Shown here: positions 26,629 through 37,310 of the stretch, one piece after another
Position numbering within the stretch: position 1 is the first letter of the stretch
Layout: each line of letters opens with the position of its first letter
NCBI GenBank assembly: GCA_043820105.1
Contig: JBDREC010000027.1
Coordinates: forward strand, 1-48,256
Reading direction: 5' to 3'
Origin: JBDREC01 sp043820105 [NCBI: Pseudomonadota bacterium]
Lineage (GTDB): Bacteria > Bdellovibrionota_F > JAHFAK01
Length of the DNA: 48,256 bases
Translations under genes and position numbers: made by a program
Notes under the pieces: generated by a model
Databases searched by the model: none
What the model was told of the DNA's origin: nothing
What the model saw: only the letters and a program-made list of their open reading frames with translations

Positions 26629-28119
26629 ATGAGTAAATATATATTAGCAATTGATCAAGGCACAACAGGTACCACAACCTTAGTTGTTTCTAAAGAAGGT
26701 AAAATAGTATCTAAAGGCTATAAAGAGATCACTCAACATTATCCTGAGCCTTCATGGGTTGAACATGATCCAATAGAAATTTTTGAATCCGTTTTGGGAA
26801 CCATTAAAGAAGCTTTAGCTAAAGCACAACTATCCTACAGTGACATCGCCAGCATAGGAATCACTAACCAAAGAGAAACAACTGTTGTATGGGAAAGATC
26901 CTCAGGAAAACCAATCTGTAATGCAATTGTATGGCAATGCAGACGTTCAGCAGAGATTTGTGAGCAATTAAAAAAAGACAGCCTGCAAGATTTTTTTTAC
27001 AATAGAACAGGCTTGACAATAGATGCCTATTTCTCTGGAACTAAAATAAAGTGGATTATGGAAAATGTTAAACCAGCCAAAAAATTAGCAGCTAATGGCG
27101 AGCTATTATTTGGCACAATCGATACATGGATTTTGTGGAATTTAACCGGCAGAAAAATACATGCAACTGACATGACAAATGCTTCCAGAACCTTACTATT
27201 TAATATACATAAAAAATGCTGGGATGAAGAACTCATAAAAATCCTCAATTTACCTGAAGATATTTTCCCAAGGGTCTGTGACTCTTCATTTTTCTATGGT
27301 GAAACAGATGAAGAATTAACGGGTGGGCAGAAAATACCAATAACAGGAATCGCAGGCGATCAGCAGGCTGCTTTGTTTGGTCAATGCTGCTTTTCTGAAG
27401 GTGATATTAAAACAAGCTATGGAACTGGCGCATTTCTAGTAATGTATACTGGAGAAAAACCAAAGGGAGAAAAAGATCAAAATATTTTGACAACTCTGTG
27501 TTGTGACCCAGAAGGAAAGGTAGCTTATGCACTTGAGGGCTCTATTTTTATGTGTGGAGCCATCCTGCAATGGCTTAGAGATGAGCTTGGCATAATAAAA
27601 GATTCAGCTGACTCTGAAGATATTGCCAATTCGATATCAGATACAAAAGGTGTATATTTTGTTCCAGCTTTTACAGGTCTTGGTGCCCCATATTGGGATA
27701 TGTATGCAAGAGGCGCAATTTTAGGCTTAACAAGAGGAGCTTCAAAAAAAGAAATCGTTAGAGCGGCTCTTGAAAGCATTGCTTTTCAGACAAAGGAGCT
27801 CTTAGATTCTATTTGTGACTACTCAGGCTTTAAAGCAAAATCAATGAAGGTTGATGGTGGAGCTTGTGCAAATAATTTCTTAATGCAATTTAGCTCTGAT
27901 ATCCTTGAAATTGATATGATAAGACCTAATTACCTGGAAACAACTGCATTAGGGGTTGCTTATTTAGCTGGTCTAAATATTAAATTTTGGAAAAACGCCG
28001 AAGCCTTAAAGAAACTAAACGAAATTGAAACTCGCTTTGATCCAAAAATGCTAAAAGACAAACGCGAAGAACTTTTTAAAGGCTGGAAAGCAGCGGTGAA
28101 AAAAGTAAGACATGTTTAG
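26629..28119 (+). CDS. glpK: Glycerol kinase
   Basis: A 496-residue FGGY kinase of normal length that phosphorylates glycerol to glycerol-3-phosphate with ATP. Diagnostic parts: DQGTTGTTTLV at the N-terminus, SITNQRETTVVW, the substrate-binding QCRR, DAYFSGTKIKWI, the second nucleotide motif SYGTGAFLVMYTG, and KVDGGACANNFLMQF near the C-terminus. No uptake facilitator (glpF) or glpD is adjacent; it is a single gene here, flanked by repeats at both sides. Confidence 0.95.
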   Translation: MSKYILAIDQGTTGTTTLVVSKEGKIVSKGYKEITQHYPEPSWVEHDPIEIFESVLGTIKEALAKAQLSYSDIASIGITNQRETTVVWERSSGKPICNAIVWQCRRSAEICEQLKKDSLQDFFYNRTGLTIDAYFSGTKIKWIMENVKPAKKLAANGELLFGTIDTWILWNLTGRKIHATDMTNASRTLLFNIHKKCWDEELIKILNLPEDIFPRVCDSSFFYGETDEELTGGQKIPITGIAGDQQAALFGQCCFSEGDIKTSYGTGAFLVMYTGEKPKGEKDQNILTTLCCDPEGKVAYALEGSIFMCGAILQWLRDELGIIKDSADSEDIANSISDTKGVYFVPAFTGLGAPYWDMYARGAILGLTRGASKKEIVRAALESIAFQTKELLDSICDYSGFKAKSMKVDGGACANNFLMQFSSDILEIDMIRPNYLETTALGVAYLAGLNIKFWKNAEALKKLNEIETRFDPKMLKDKREELFKGWKAAVKKVRHV

Positions 28120-28130
28120 TAATTACTAAT

Positions 28131-28170
28131 TAGTATTTGGTATTCAGTATTTGGTATTCAGTATTCAGTG
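28131..28170. repeat. Short-word repeat (GTATTCA/GTATTTG)n
   Basis: Five tandem copies of GTATTTG or GTATTCA directly after glpK, in one direction only, with no inverted partner nearby. Same word as at 22492, 35341, 43004 and 47910. Confidence 0.7.
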
Positions 28171-28281
28171 GTCACTCCCCTCAAATATTACTTTACAAAA
28201 CATTTCCATTATGCTACCCAATTTATTCTTTTATAAATTTGCGGCGTAACCATTTAATTTCATTAGAGAAAGGAATCTAAT

Positions 28282-29733
28282 ATGGAAGCAGTTCAAGTTA
28301 AAGAAAAACACCCACAGGGACTTTATCTACTTTTTACAGTGGAAATGTGGGAACGGTTCTCATACTACGGAATGCGTGGTATTTTACTTCTTTATATGTT
28401 GAAATATCTAGAGTTTTCAACAGAAGATGGTAGTCGAATTTATGGTTGGTATACAAGTTTGGTTTATGGTTTTGGCATGTTTGGAGGCTACGTTGCAGAT
28501 AGATTCTTGGGTCAAAGACGTTCTATCTTCCTTGGTGGAATTTTGATTACTCTTGGCCACTTTTCTTTGGCCTTTGAACCCCTACCCTTCTTTTTTGGAG
28601 GTCTTGCCTTATTAGTTGTTGGAACAGGTTTTTTAAAACCTAATATTTCAGCTATTGTTGGTGGCTTATATGAAAAAAATGATCCAAGAAGAGATGGTGG
28701 TTTCACCATCTTTTATATGGGCATTAATTTAGGTGCAATGTTTTCACCACTTATTTGCGGAACCTTGGGCGAAAAAGTTGGCTGGCACTATGGTTTTGCA
28801 GCAGCAGGTGTGGGAATGGTAATCGGTCTTATTTGTTATGCAATAGGCCACAAAAAACTCCTAGGTGATATTGGTTTAAAACCTGAACATAAGACAAGAG
28901 ACTTTAAAGAACTATTTATAATAATAGGTGTTATAGCCATTGCTGTTGCACTAATGTTTTTAACAAGCATGGCAGTAGCAATACTTACTATGATAGCTGT
29001 TTTAGCTTGTTATTATTATTATAAACATATTAATGCCAAGAAAACTGGCGGAGTTGTTGATGATTCAAAACCTCTGACTAAAGAAGAAATCCATAGATTG
29101 ATTGTTATCTTTGTAATGTCATTCTTTACAATATTTTTCTGGATGGCTTTTGAACAAGCAGGATCTTCATTAACACTTTTTGCAGACAGAGAAACAAATA
29201 GAATAATACCTTTTTTAAATTGGGAATTCCCAACAAGCTGGTTCCAATCACTTAATCCACTTTTTATTATTATTCTGGCTCCATTCTTTTCAAAAATGTG
29301 GATTAAACTTGCAAAGAAAAATATGGATCCTTCAGCACCAATTAAATTCGCAGCAGGCCTAACCCTTCTTGCCTTAGCTTTTTTGACAATGGTATTTGCA
29401 GTTATGGTATTTGAAGCTACAGGAAATAGTGTTGGAATTATTTGGTTAGTTCTATGTTATTTCTTCTGCACAGTTGGTGAACTTTGTATTTCACCAATTG
29501 GCTTATCACTAGTCACCAAACTTTCACCATTTAGATTTGTTTCATTTATGATGGCGATTTGGTTCATGTCAGCTTCTGCTGCTAACTTATTCGCTGGATT
29601 ATTTGGTGGACAATATGATTCTATGGACCACAAGCTCTTCTTCTTAATACCTGTTGTTATAGCTGGTTCTTCTGCTGTTGTCTTATTATTGTTATCCAAA
29701 TGGTTGAAAAACTGGATGCACGGGGTTAGATAA
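28282..29733 (+). CDS. POT family proton-dependent oligopeptide transporter
   Basis: A 483-residue inner membrane MFS protein of the POT/PTR2 family, which imports di- and tripeptides with protons. The N-terminal ExxERFxYY motif is intact (EMWERFSYYGMRGIL). Loop motif GGYVADRFLGQRR and the PTR2 signature region GGFTIFYMGINLGAMFSPL are present, and about 12-14 hydrophobic segments can be counted. A ribosome binding site AGAAAGGAA lies upstream of the ATG at 28282. Works naturally with the cytoplasmic peptidases coded further along the window. Confidence 0.92.
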   Translation: MEAVQVKEKHPQGLYLLFTVEMWERFSYYGMRGILLLYMLKYLEFSTEDGSRIYGWYTSLVYGFGMFGGYVADRFLGQRRSIFLGGILITLGHFSLAFEPLPFFFGGLALLVVGTGFLKPNISAIVGGLYEKNDPRRDGGFTIFYMGINLGAMFSPLICGTLGEKVGWHYGFAAAGVGMVIGLICYAIGHKKLLGDIGLKPEHKTRDFKELFIIIGVIAIAVALMFLTSMAVAILTMIAVLACYYYYKHINAKKTGGVVDDSKPLTKEEIHRLIVIFVMSFFTIFFWMAFEQAGSSLTLFADRETNRIIPFLNWEFPTSWFQSLNPLFIIILAPFFSKMWIKLAKKNMDPSAPIKFAAGLTLLALAFLTMVFAVMVFEATGNSVGIIWLVLCYFFCTVGELCISPIGLSLVTKLSPFRFVSFMMAIWFMSASAANLFAGLFGGQYDSMDHKLFFLIPVVIAGSSAVVLLLLSKWLKNWMHGVR

Positions 29734-29741
29734 AAGGAGAA

Positions 29742-29839
29742 ATCAATTTAAATGGACATAGCAACCCTACCCTGAAAATAAATCAAAAAACAGAAGAGTT
29801 GAAATTTATATTGATGCAGAATTAAAGCAAACCTTGTAA
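29742..29839 (+). pseudogene. OmpA-family C-terminal remnant, frameshifted
   Basis: Just after the transporter gene the plus strand reads INLNGHSNP in one frame and, after a one-base shift, YPENKSKNRRVEIYI in the next, ending at TAA 29837-29839. NRRVEIYI is the hallmark C-terminal end of OmpA/MotB-type peptidoglycan-binding domains. Only about 30 codons remain and no start codon fits, so it is a relic of an outer membrane or flagellar-type protein gene. Confidence 0.5.
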
Positions 29840-29860
29840 AATATAAATCAAAATTCAGTT

Positions 29861-30715
29861 TTAATTAAATATAAATGGTTCTGGGATTATGATTAAGATT
29901 AAGATTATGATAAGGAAGATGGATATGATTTTTCTTTGCTTTGACAAAGGTATATTTTCATATTCAACAGGGGGATGCTTGGAACCCATTACTATTAATA
30001 AAAATCCCCAAAAGGCCCAACCTGGCCAGGTAAAATATCCTAAAATTAACATTGCAAAAATTAATATTCTTGATGCATTTTTATGAGCCTTTCCAAAAAT
30101 AGAGTAAAGAATGTGACCACCATCTAATTGTCCAATTGGAATTAAATTAAGCATAGTAACTAGAAAGCCAAACCAGGCAGCTAAAGCCATTGGGTGCAAC
30201 ATTATAGTAACCCTGTCAGAATCAACACCATATAGAATATAAAATATACACTTTAGCAAAATTGATTCGCCTAAAAACATTCCATGCTCAGCTGGTGGAT
30301 ATGGCAATATCCTTGAATACATAAGTCCGATAATAAATGCGATCAATGAAAATAAAAAACTAATAATTGGTCCTGAAGCTCCAATATCAAATAAGGCGTT
30401 TCTAGTTTTAATTCTGGATTTCATCATTATAAAAGCGCCAAATGTACCAATTGATATATAAGGAGCAGGCAATACAATGCCTGGAATAAAATAAGGTAGG
30501 GTCACATTTACTTGCCACTTTCTAGCAAAATAATAATGTCCCAGCTCGTGAGCAAACAAAATAAACATTAGTGTAAAGGAAAAGGGTATTCCCCTTAAAA
30601 TAAACATAGGATTCTGAAATGGGTCATAGCCTGAAAGATAAGTTCCAGATAAAAGAGTAGTAAATAAAGTTACAAAAAATAAAAGAATGTGGATTAAATA
30701 TTTATTCTTCCGCAT
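29861..30715 (-). CDS. Site-2 protease family membrane metallopeptidase (M50)
   Basis: A 284-residue membrane protein with 6-7 hydrophobic segments. The zinc motif H56-ELG-H60 lies in a membrane segment, and the second ligand motif NLIPIGQLDGGH is near residue 200: both marks of M50 intramembrane proteases. No PDZ domain, unlike RseP. The gene overlaps the end of the upstream LpoA-like lipoprotein gene by 14 bp, so translation is probably coupled. Substrate unknown; cleavage of membrane-bound regulators is the usual role. Confidence 0.88.
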   Translation of the reverse strand: MRKNKYLIHILLFFVTLFTTLLSGTYLSGYDPFQNPMFILRGIPFSFTLMFILFAHELGHYYFARKWQVNVTLPYFIPGIVLPAPYISIGTFGAFIMMKSRIKTRNALFDIGASGPIISFLFSLIAFIIGLMYSRILPYPPAEHGMFLGESILLKCIFYILYGVDSDRVTIMLHPMALAAWFGFLVTMLNLIPIGQLDGGHILYSIFGKAHKNASRILIFAMLILGYFTWPGWAFWGFLLIVMGSKHPPVEYENIPLSKQRKIISIFLIIILILIIIPEPFIFN

Positions 30716-32825
30716 TGATTGATTCTTCTGCCACCTCTGAGGCCCTTAATATCTGACCATTTTGTACAGTTAAAATAGTCAAATCTCTTTCAAAGTCTCC
30801 GTCTTCAGTAATCCTTGTATTTCCCATTATGCTTTTAAATTTTTTCAAGTTCAATAATACATCTTTTAATTCTTCTCTTTTATCAATATCTTTGAGAGTT
30901 AAAATCCTCGTTAAAACCCATGCTGTTTCATAACCAATGTGTGATAGATAGCCAGGATCATCAAAAGTGCTTAGTCTATATTCATCAATAAACCTTTTCC
31001 TAATCGGATCACTTTCATCAAGCTTAAAAAGCTCAACAAAGAAAGAATTATCAACATTCTTTTTTCCACTTCTAAAAATAAATTTTTGATTATTCCAACT
31101 AGGGGTTCCAACAAATACTACATCACGAATATCGTGATAATATAGTGCAGGAATAATTAAACTGGCTGTTTGATATTTTTCTGGAATAAATATGGCTTCA
31201 AAATCAACGATTGCTGGCAGATCATTATAGCTTTCATAACAAAGATCATCTTTAACTTTCTCTTGGTTTTGTTGTGTTTCCTCACCTTCTACAAGTCCTA
31301 TGCCTCCAAGAAGAATTTGGTTTTCTTCTTCATTATGTTTTTCTGTTTCCTTTGCTTCTTCTAAAGTCTTTTTCAGCTCCTGTTCTTTAGCTTTCTTTCT
31401 TGCTAACTCTTCTTCTGTACATATCTGGTCATGTCTATCTTTTTTATAATATAAACCAACAAGCTTTTTTAGTGGTTGTTTAAAATCAGTGGAATTTGGT
31501 TCATAAGCTTCAATTCCAACTAGTTCACCATTATATTTTTTTAGCTCCTTGACAAAAATATCCACAAACTCCAGTCCTGATTCGTCTTCAGGATAAAGTA
31601 TAGCATATTTCTTAATGTCATAGTTTTCCATAAGATGAGGAATAAGGGTAGCTACTTGATTTTTCTTTGTAAGAAAATTTCTAAATACATACTCTCTTTC
31701 TTTTGTAATATTTTCTATTGAAGTAAATGTAAATGTTGGGACCTCATACTGATTTGCAAGCTTTGCGAGTTCTTCGAGATTATCAACACCAAATGGTCCA
31801 ATAACTGCAATTACTGATTTATCTAAAACTAAACTTTCAAATTGATTTATAACTTCACTATCATCAGATTCTCCAATATCTTCCACTTCAAAGCTAATAT
31901 CAACGCCTGTATCGCTAAAGACTTTTGCAGCTAATAAAATACCATAAAATAATGACTTCCCATGCTTTTCATTTTTCCCAGACAAGGGCAATAAAAGACC
32001 AATCTTATGTGGGTCCACCTTGTTTAATTTTTTAATAATATCTATTTTCTTTTCAATTTGAGCTGTTAATGGATGATTGGGGAAAAGGTCAATAAAGTCA
32101 TCAGCATAATCCATTAATTTTTCATATTGTTTTTCTGCAAATAACCTTTTAATAAGTTCGGCTAAAATATCAGCTGAAGGAAAATTACCTTTATAATCTT
32201 TATATTTTTCCTCGAGTTCAGCAATAGATAGTTCATTTATTATAAAATATATTTTTTCCTCAATATCCATTATTTTTTCGCTATTTGTCTCAACCTTCAT
32301 GCTTGCAATAAAAAGATCAAAGGCATTATAATAATCTTCATAAGTAAACAAAAGAGAAGGATAAAGAGTTAAATATTCATATTGCTCAGGAGCACTCAAT
32401 TTTCTCATATCTATAGCATTTAAAAACTTCAAACTACTTTCTTCTTCTGATGCATTAAAATAACAAGTAGCTAGGCGAAGATTTGACACATTAACTTTTT
32501 CATAATCAGAATGCCGTTTAACCAAAGTATAGTAGTATTTAATAGCTTCTTCACAGTTTTTTTGCTTGTAATAAATCTCACCAAGCATGTAATAGATATG
32601 AGGAACATCGCTAGAATGAGGAAAAAATCTTAAGTAGTCTTTTAAAACACTTTTAGCTTCCTCAAACTTACCTTCTTCAAATGCCTTCTTTGAAGTTAAA
32701 TATAATCCAAGCTTTAAAGTACCAGCATCCTGCTGTCGTCCCTTATATGAGATCCTTTTGGGGTGACATGAAAGTAAAAGAATAGAAATAATTATAAGAC
32801 AAGATATGACCTTAAGAATTTTCAT
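30702..32825 (-). CDS. LpoA-like lipoprotein: TPR plus periplasmic ligand-binding domain
   Basis: A 707-residue lipoprotein (signal with lipobox LLLSC, Cys20). Residues about 30-265 are helical repeats of the BamD/YbgF kind (GKFEEAKSVLKDYLRFFPHS). From about residue 270 a LivK-type periplasmic binding fold begins (KIGLLLPLSGKNEKHGKS), as in penicillin-binding protein activators such as LpoA. A charged Glu/Lys-rich insert of about 75 residues (roughly 460-535), flanked by Cys residues, interrupts that fold. The likely role is outer-membrane stimulation of peptidoglycan synthesis, by analogy only. It follows lon by 13 bp and overlaps the M50 gene. Confidence 0.82.
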   Translation of the reverse strand: MKILKVISCLIIISILLLSCHPKRISYKGRQQDAGTLKLGLYLTSKKAFEEGKFEEAKSVLKDYLRFFPHSSDVPHIYYMLGEIYYKQKNCEEAIKYYYTLVKRHSDYEKVNVSNLRLATCYFNASEEESSLKFLNAIDMRKLSAPEQYEYLTLYPSLLFTYEDYYNAFDLFIASMKVETNSEKIMDIEEKIYFIINELSIAELEEKYKDYKGNFPSADILAELIKRLFAEKQYEKLMDYADDFIDLFPNHPLTAQIEKKIDIIKKLNKVDPHKIGLLLPLSGKNEKHGKSLFYGILLAAKVFSDTGVDISFEVEDIGESDDSEVINQFESLVLDKSVIAVIGPFGVDNLEELAKLANQYEVPTFTFTSIENITKEREYVFRNFLTKKNQVATLIPHLMENYDIKKYAILYPEDESGLEFVDIFVKELKKYNGELVGIEAYEPNSTDFKQPLKKLVGLYYKKDRHDQICTEEELARKKAKEQELKKTLEEAKETEKHNEEENQILLGGIGLVEGEETQQNQEKVKDDLCYESYNDLPAIVDFEAIFIPEKYQTASLIIPALYYHDIRDVVFVGTPSWNNQKFIFRSGKKNVDNSFFVELFKLDESDPIRKRFIDEYRLSTFDDPGYLSHIGYETAWVLTRILTLKDIDKREELKDVLLNLKKFKSIMGNTRITEDGDFERDLTILTVQNGQILRASEVAEESINAEE

Positions 32826-32838
32826 TTATATATAAGAC

Positions 32839-35313
32839 CTAGTTAGCGTGAACTTTAATTTCTTCTTTGCTGTTTTCAATCTCTGATTGTGGTTGATTTT
32901 TTTCAATTATGAAGAATTTATCTTGTTCATTTAATTTTATTTTGAACTCATCTTTATCTTCAACTGCCAAGGCATTAATTAAGACTTCATCCATATTCTC
33001 AACCATTATTATTTCCAAAGACTTTAGAATCTTTGAAGGAATATCTTTTAAATCTTTCTCATTTAAAGCAGGAATAATAACAGTCTTCATCTGACCTCTA
33101 TGAGCAGCCAATATTTTTTCTTTTAAACCACCAATTGGTAAAACTCTGCCACGAAGTGATATTTCACCTGTCATTGCCACATCTCTTTTTACTGGTATTC
33201 TTGTAAGTGATGAAGCTATTGAAGTGGCCATGGTAATACCAGCTGAAGGTCCATCTTTAGGAATAGCTCCTTCTGGAATATGTATGTGAATATCAATTTT
33301 TTGATAGAAATCACCAGGTAGTCCAAGATGCAAAGCTCTACTTCTAACATAACTTAAAGCAGCTTGTGCTGATTCCTGCATTACATTTCCAAGTCGCCCT
33401 GTTATTGTAAGTTTGCCTCTTCCTGGCATAACTGAAACTTCTGTAACTAAGAGTTCGCCACCAACTTCTGTCCAAGCTAAGCCAGTTGTTAAGCCAATTT
33501 CATCCTTTTCTTCAATAGATCCATATCTAAACCTGGGAATCCCAAGATAAGAAAAAACTTTTTTAGCATTTACTTTAACAAAGTGATCTTTACCATATTG
33601 AACAACTTCTTTTGCTGCTTTTCTAGAAATTGAAGCTAGTTCTCTGTTTAGGCTTCTAACGCCAGATTCTCTAGTATAGCGACGAATCACTGTTTTAATT
33701 GCATCAGAAGTAATTTCAATATTTTTAGTTAACAGACCATTTTCTTCTCTTTGTTTTTTAACAAGATATTTTTGAGCAATATTTAGTTTTTCGATTTCAG
33801 TATAACCTGCGATTTGTATTATTTCCATTCTATCCAGAAGTGGTCTTGGAATAGTGTGCAAAGTATTTGCAGTGGTAATAAACATTATTTTTGAAAGATC
33901 ATAATCACAATCCAAATAGTGATCATTGAAAGTATGGTTTTGTTCAGGATCTAAGACTTCTAATAATGCAGCAGAAGGATCACCTCTAAAATCTGTACTC
34001 ATTTTATCAACTTCATCAAGAAGAAAAACTGGGTTTGAAGATCCTGCTTTTTTCAGTGATTGAATAATTTTACCTGGCATCGCACCGATGTAAGTTCTTC
34101 TATGACCTCTAATTTCTGCCTCATCTCTAACACCACCTAATGATAGTCTAACGAATTTTCTGCCTGTTGACCTTGCTATTGATCGGGCTAATGAAGTTTT
34201 ACCGGTGCCTGGAGGGCCCACCAAACAAAGAATTGGTCCCTTAATTTTTTCAACAAGTGCTTGTACTGATAAATACTCAAGAATTCTTGTTTTAGGTTTT
34301 TTAAGAGCGTAATGATCTTCATCTAGTATCTTTTCTGCTTCAACAATATCAAGTTTATCCTTTGTAAATTCACTCCATGGTAAACCTAAAAGCCAATCAA
34401 TATAGTTACGTACAACAGTAGCTTCAGCTGACATTGGTGACATTAATTTCAGTTTCTTAATTTCTTTTTCAGTTTTAATTCTTGCGTCTTTAGGCATTTT
34501 TTTGCTGGCCAATTGATCAGTAAGCTCTTGAATCTCATTTTTAGCATCATCTTTATCACCGAGCTCTTTTTGAATAGCATTTATCTGTTCATTTAAATAA
34601 TACTCTTTCTGAGTTTTCTCCATCTGCTTTTTAACACGAGATCTTATTTTTCTGTCAATTTGTAAAACTTCGATTTCTGATTCCATATGACCTTTTAACT
34701 TTATTAACCTCTTGTTTGGATCGTCAATTTCTAAAATCTCTTGTCTTTCATTAATCTTCAAACTCAAATGAGCTACAATAGTATCTGACAAGCGTGAAGG
34801 ATCATCAATTGTTGCAACAGACATCAGCATCTCAGGTGGAATTTTTCTGTTGAGTTTTATATAAGATTCGAATGTTGAATGTGTTGAACGTAAGAGTTCC
34901 TCAGTCTCATGAGAAGCTGTAACCCTATCCATAATTTCTTCAACTTCTACTTGAAAAAATTCTTTATTAGCTACATATTTTCTAACCTTTGCTCGTTTTT
35001 TACCATCAATAAGTACTTTCACAGTATTGTCAGGCAATCTTAGAAGCTGAACAATTGTACCAATTGTTCCAATTTCATAAAGATCAGCTTCAGATGGTTC
35101 ATTCACTTTAGCTTGTTTTTGAGAAACCAAGAAAAGATCTTTATCTTTTTTCATTGCTTCTTCTAAAGCTTTAATCGATTTTTCTCTTCCAACAAATAAA
35201 GGAACTACCATATATGGAAAAATTATAATATCCCTTAATGGTAATAAAGGTAAGTTTCTACTTAGTACATTATCATTTTGAGACTCATGTTCTTTTTGAT
35301 CTGACTTTGTCAT
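32839..35313 (-). CDS. lon: Lon ATP-dependent protease
   Basis: An 824-residue LonA protease, cytoplasmic. N-terminal LAN domain ([15 protein letters not shown]), coiled-coil middle, AAA+ domain with Walker A GPPGTGKT (about residue 366), and the C-terminal serine protease domain with the Ser690/Lys733 dyad in PKDGPSAG and [13 protein letters not shown]. All catalytic parts are intact. GGAGG lies 7 bp before the ATG. It degrades misfolded and regulatory proteins. It follows clpX by 130 bp containing a repeat hairpin, and probably reads into the lipoprotein and M50 genes. Confidence 0.97.
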   Translation of the reverse strand: MTKSDQKEHESQNDNVLSRNLPLLPLRDIIIFPYMVVPLFVGREKSIKALEEAMKKDKDLFLVSQKQAKVNEPSEADLYEIGTIGTIVQLLRLPDNTVKVLIDGKKRAKVRKYVANKEFFQVEVEEIMDRVTASHETEELLRSTHSTFESYIKLNRKIPPEMLMSVATIDDPSRLSDTIVAHLSLKINERQEILEIDDPNKRLIKLKGHMESEIEVLQIDRKIRSRVKKQMEKTQKEYYLNEQINAIQKELGDKDDAKNEIQELTDQLASKKMPKDARIKTEKEIKKLKLMSPMSAEATVVRNYIDWLLGLPWSEFTKDKLDIVEAEKILDEDHYALKKPKTRILEYLSVQALVEKIKGPILCLVGPPGTGKTSLARSIARSTGRKFVRLSLGGVRDEAEIRGHRRTYIGAMPGKIIQSLKKAGSSNPVFLLDEVDKMSTDFRGDPSAALLEVLDPEQNHTFNDHYLDCDYDLSKIMFITTANTLHTIPRPLLDRMEIIQIAGYTEIEKLNIAQKYLVKKQREENGLLTKNIEITSDAIKTVIRRYTRESGVRSLNRELASISRKAAKEVVQYGKDHFVKVNAKKVFSYLGIPRFRYGSIEEKDEIGLTTGLAWTEVGGELLVTEVSVMPGRGKLTITGRLGNVMQESAQAALSYVRSRALHLGLPGDFYQKIDIHIHIPEGAIPKDGPSAGITMATSIASSLTRIPVKRDVAMTGEISLRGRVLPIGGLKEKILAAHRGQMKTVIIPALNEKDLKDIPSKILKSLEIIMVENMDEVLINALAVEDKDEFKIKLNEQDKFFIIEKNQPQSEIENSKEEIKVHAN

Positions 35314-35340
35314 TAATTTCCTCCAGTGTAAGTTTAAACA

Positions 35341-35420
35341 TAGTATTCAGTATTCGGTATTCGGTATTCAGGGCTTTTAAACACTGAATACTGTATACTG
35401 AATACTGAACACTGAATACA
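35341..35420. repeat. Inverted short-word repeat between clpX and lon
   Basis: Four tandem GTATTCA/GTATTCG words (35341-35371) are followed after a short spacer by inverted TGAATACT words (35383-35420), giving a potential hairpin that could attenuate or end transcription between lon and clpX (both minus strand). Two CTTATAG words follow it at 35424-35437. Confidence 0.75.
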
Positions 35421-35443
35421 ACTTATAGCTTATAGTAACAATA

Positions 35444-36703
35444 TTATGCTAATTTTTTTGTCTTAGCATACACTAAAACTGCATCCTTTTTCCCAAGGAT
35501 AACATTATCATCAATTACACATTCGCAAACATTTTCCATTGATGGTATTTCATACATTATTTCAAGCATAGTTGTTTCTAAAATAGTTCGAAGTCCTCTT
35601 GCACCAGCTTTTTTCTTGAGAGCTTCTTGAGCTATAATTTCTATAGCTGAATCAGTAAAAGTAAGTTTTACATCTTCCATTTCAAATAATTTTTTATACT
35701 GCCTTACCAAAGAATTCCTTGTTTGAGTAAGTATTTTGCTTAAGGCATTTTTATCAAGCAGATGAAATGGAGAAACAACTGGAACCCTTCCAACAAATTC
35801 TGGAATCATACCATACTTTAAAATATCATCAGCATTTACTTGTCTTAAAATATCATCAAAGCTTAATTTAGATTTTGTTTTGATATCTGCACCAAAACCT
35901 AAATTTTTAACACCAATTCTTTTTTGGATAATCTTTTCAAGACCAACAAAAGCGCCCCCACAGATGAAAAGAATATTTGTTGTATCAACTTTAATGAACT
36001 CTTGCTGAGGGTGTTTTCTTCCACCCTTTGGAGGTACAGAAGAAATAGTGCCTTCAATAATCTTTAGCAAAGCTTGTTGAACCCCTTCACCTGAAACATC
36101 TCTTGTGATTGATGGATTATCAGATTTTTTAGCAATTTTATCTATCTCATCAATATACACAATTCCACGTTGAGCTCTTTCAACATCATAATCAGCAGCT
36201 TGCAAAAGATTTACTAAAATATTTTCAACATCTTCACCAACATACCCAGCTTCTGTCACATTAGTAGCATCAGCAATTGTAAAAGGCACATTCAGAATTT
36301 TTGCTAAAGTTTGTGCTATCAAAGTTTTTCCACAACCAGTTGGGCCAACAAGCAAAATATTACTTTTTTGTAATTCAACATCATCTTCAGCTGAATCAAG
36401 GTTTATCGCTATTCTTTTATAGTGGTTATAAACAGCTACTGAGATAATTTTTTTTGCATAGTCCTGGCCAATAATATATTGATCAAGGAATTTTTTAATT
36501 TCATGAGGTTTAGGAACTTTTACGTTTTTTTGACCCCCATGATCTCTTTTATTTTCTTCTGCTATAATATCATTACATAAAGCTATGCATTCATCACAGA
36601 TATAAACTGTTGGTCCTGCAATTAGCTTCTTTACTTCACGCTGTGTCTTTCCACAAAAAGAACAACTGAGTTGATTCTGTCTGGATTTTTTATTGTTAGA
36701 CAT
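35444..36703 (-). CDS. clpX: ClpX ATPase subunit of ClpXP
   Basis: A 419-residue AAA+ unfoldase of normal length. The N-terminal zinc-binding domain has four Cys (CSFCGKT and CDECIALC), then Walker [16 protein letters not shown], Walker B, the pore and sensor motifs ([16 protein letters not shown]) and the ClpP-binding loop region IGF-like ([13 protein letters not shown]). It feeds unfolded substrates to ClpP. It lies 15 bp after clpP, in the order tig-clpP-clpX. Confidence 0.97.
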   Translation of the reverse strand: MSNNKKSRQNQLSCSFCGKTQREVKKLIAGPTVYICDECIALCNDIIAEENKRDHGGQKNVKVPKPHEIKKFLDQYIIGQDYAKKIISVAVYNHYKRIAINLDSAEDDVELQKSNILLVGPTGCGKTLIAQTLAKILNVPFTIADATNVTEAGYVGEDVENILVNLLQAADYDVERAQRGIVYIDEIDKIAKKSDNPSITRDVSGEGVQQALLKIIEGTISSVPPKGGRKHPQQEFIKVDTTNILFICGGAFVGLEKIIQKRIGVKNLGFGADIKTKSKLSFDDILRQVNADDILKYGMIPEFVGRVPVVSPFHLLDKNALSKILTQTRNSLVRQYKKLFEMEDVKLTFTDSAIEIIAQEALKKKAGARGLRTILETTMLEIMYEIPSMENVCECVIDDNVILGKKDAVLVYAKTKKLA

Positions 36704-36718
36704 TGCTTATAAGTAATC

Positions 36719-37303
36719 CTATTTATTGTTTGTAAAGACTTTATCAATAATTCCATAATCTAAAGCTTGCCTTGAACTCATGAAATTATCTCTATCAATA
36801 TCATTTTTTATTTTATCAGGGTCCTGGCCAGTATGAAAGGAAATGATATCTATCATTTTATTTTTGGCCTTAATTATTTCCCTTGCATGAATTTCAATAT
36901 CAGTTGCTTGACCTTGCATTCCACCAAGAGGCTGATGAATTAAAACTCTTGAATTTTCAAGCGCAAATCTCTTGCCTTTTTTACCAGCCATTAACAAAAT
37001 GGCTCCCATGCTAGAAGCCTGACCAATACAATATGTACAAATATCAGGAACTACATATTGCATAGTATCGTAAATTGCTAATCCAGAGGAAATAATACCA
37101 CCTGGTGAATTGATATAGATATGAACGTCCTTTTCAGGATCATCTGTTTGCAAAAATAAAAGCTGAGCAACCAAAGAGTTTGCAACATTATCGTTTATTT
37201 CTCCGCTTAAAAAGATGATTCTATCCTTCAAAAGTCTTGAATAAATATCGTAAGATCGTTCACCCTGATGGGTTTGTTCAATTACAATTGGTACTAAACT
37301 CAT
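36719..37303 (-). CDS. clpP: ClpP protease subunit
   Basis: The frame opens at 37339, but the Met at 37303 ([11 protein letters not shown]) is the likely start: it gives 194 residues, the family's usual length, and lies 7 bp after the tig stop codon with GTGAG just before. The Ser-His-Asp triad is intact: Ser98 in [10 protein letters not shown], His123 in LIHQPLGG, and an Asp in DRDNFMSS. It forms the barrel-shaped peptidase of ClpXP. The upstream 12 codons (Lys/Arg-rich) would be an odd N-terminal extension. Confidence 0.96.
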   Translation of the reverse strand: MSLVPIVIEQTHQGERSYDIYSRLLKDRIIFLSGEINDNVANSLVAQLLFLQTDDPEKDVHIYINSPGGIISSGLAIYDTMQYVVPDICTYCIGQASSMGAILLMAGKKGKRFALENSRVLIHQPLGGMQGQATDIEIHAREIIKAKNKMIDIISFHTGQDPDKIKNDIDRDNFMSSRQALDYGIIDKVFTNNK

Positions 37304-37310
37304 ATATTTC

